A stretch of 5,942 bases of DNA. Origin: Comamonadaceae bacterium (GTDB taxonomy: Bacteria > Pseudomonadota > Gammaproteobacteria > Burkholderiales > Burkholderiaceae_C). How positions within the stretch are numbered: the stretch's first letter is position 1; every line of letters starts with the position of its first letter. The stretch is from the NCBI GenBank assembly GCA_947469815.1, contig CANIRI010000161.1, positions 1-5,942 on the forward strand, in the 5' to 3' direction. Below, piece after piece: positions 5,593 to 5,942 of the stretch. Position numbers and translations under genes: made by a program. The notes below the pieces were generated by a model. That model saw nothing but the letters and a program-made list of their open reading frames with translations. It did not search any database and had not been told where the DNA came from.

Positions 5593-5942
5593 ATGCCCCA
5601 TACGAGACCTTTGCCCGAACAACTCGACGCCGCCCGCTTCCAGATCCCCAGCGCCCAGACGCTGGATCCCCCGCAGCGCGCCAGTCACGCGCCACGCTTT
5701 TTGCTGCTTTATGGCTCCTTACGCGAGCGGTCCTATAGCAAGCTGCTCACCCTGGAAGCGCAGCGCCTGCTGCAGGCCATGGGCGGTGACACCCGGGTCT
5801 TTGACCCAGCGGGCTTGCCCCAACCCGACGGCGCGCCCGACACCCACCCCAAGGTGCAGGAGCTGCGCACGCTGGCCGAATGGTCCGAAGGCATGGTCTG
5901 GTGCTCGCCCGAGCGCCACGGCGCCATGACGGGGATCCTGAA
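5593..5942 (+). CDS. arsH: ArsH, organoarsenical oxidase / NADPH-dependent FMN reductase (3' end outside window)
   Basis: ArsH is a cytosolic flavodoxin-like flavoprotein that oxidises trivalent methylated or aromatic arsenicals to less toxic pentavalent forms using NADPH and FMN. The frame starts at ATG 5593 and stays open through the last base, giving 116 residues of a protein usually about 230-250 long. After a variable N-terminus comes [18 protein letters not shown] (35-52), whose GSLRERS forms the FMN-phosphate loop. [10 protein letters not shown] (70-79), HPKVQEL (85-91), and [12 protein letters not shown] (103-114) follow. The last two regions are highly characteristic of ArsH as opposed to general NADPH-dependent FMN reductases. 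The gene lies 14 bases after the aquaporin stop. No clear Shine-Dalgarno is seen, so it may rely on reinitiation from upstream. Its presence implies that organic arsenicals are part of the challenge this operon meets. Confidence 0.95.
   Translation, partial: MPHTRPLPEQLDAARFQIPSAQTLDPPQRASHAPRFLLLYGSLRERSYSKLLTLEAQRLLQAMGGDTRVFDPAGLPQPDGAPDTHPKVQELRTLAEWSEGMVWCSPERHGAMTGIL

Overview
The window is GC-rich, densely packed and entirely plus-strand. Its MetK C-terminus and the style of its ars genes suggest a betaproteobacterium, most likely Burkholderiales (Comamonadaceae-like). That placement rests on recognition of the protein sequences, not on a database search. Eight protein genes are supported: two are cut by the window edges and six are complete.

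Layout. (1) 1-549 is the C-terminal part of metK (S-adenosylmethionine synthetase). (2) 560-3992 is a three-gene envelope-glycan unit: a GT9 (heptosyltransferase-like) glycosyltransferase, a small GtrA-family membrane protein and an ArnT/PMT-like GT-C membrane glycosyltransferase. The three genes are chained by 4-nt stop/start overlaps (GTGA, ATGA). (3) 3993-4053 is the only real intergenic region. It holds a short hairpin, a probable promoter and a perfect inverted repeat that runs into the arsR start codon. (4) 4054-5942 is an arsenic-resistance operon in the order arsR, arsC, aqpS-like aquaglyceroporin, arsH (cut by the window end).

How the genes work together. In the glycan unit, a GtrA protein plausibly helps an undecaprenyl-phosphate-linked sugar cross the inner membrane, and the GT-C enzyme would use such a donor on the periplasmic side. 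The GT9 enzyme would act in the cytoplasm on a nucleotide-sugar donor. No GtrB-like Und-P-sugar synthase is present, so that step must be encoded elsewhere if this model is right. In the ars operon, ArsR should repress the operon until arsenite binds, ArsC reduces arsenate to arsenite, the MIP channel would let arsenite leave down its gradient, and ArsH oxidises trivalent organoarsenicals. No ArsB or Acr3 pump is seen inside the window, but the operon continues past its end. The gene set matches the known Sinorhizobium meliloti arsR-aqpS-arsC-arsH arrangement with aqpS and arsC swapped.

The points most worth a second look are the arsR operator that contains the -10 element and the start codon (predicting a leaderless mRNA), the replacement of the canonical channel-filter Arg by Ala in the aquaporin, the apparent loss of the conserved GT9 'GD' aspartate, and the GT9-GtrA-GT-C unit itself. 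I saw no tRNA, rRNA, CRISPR array, insertion sequence or other mobile element.
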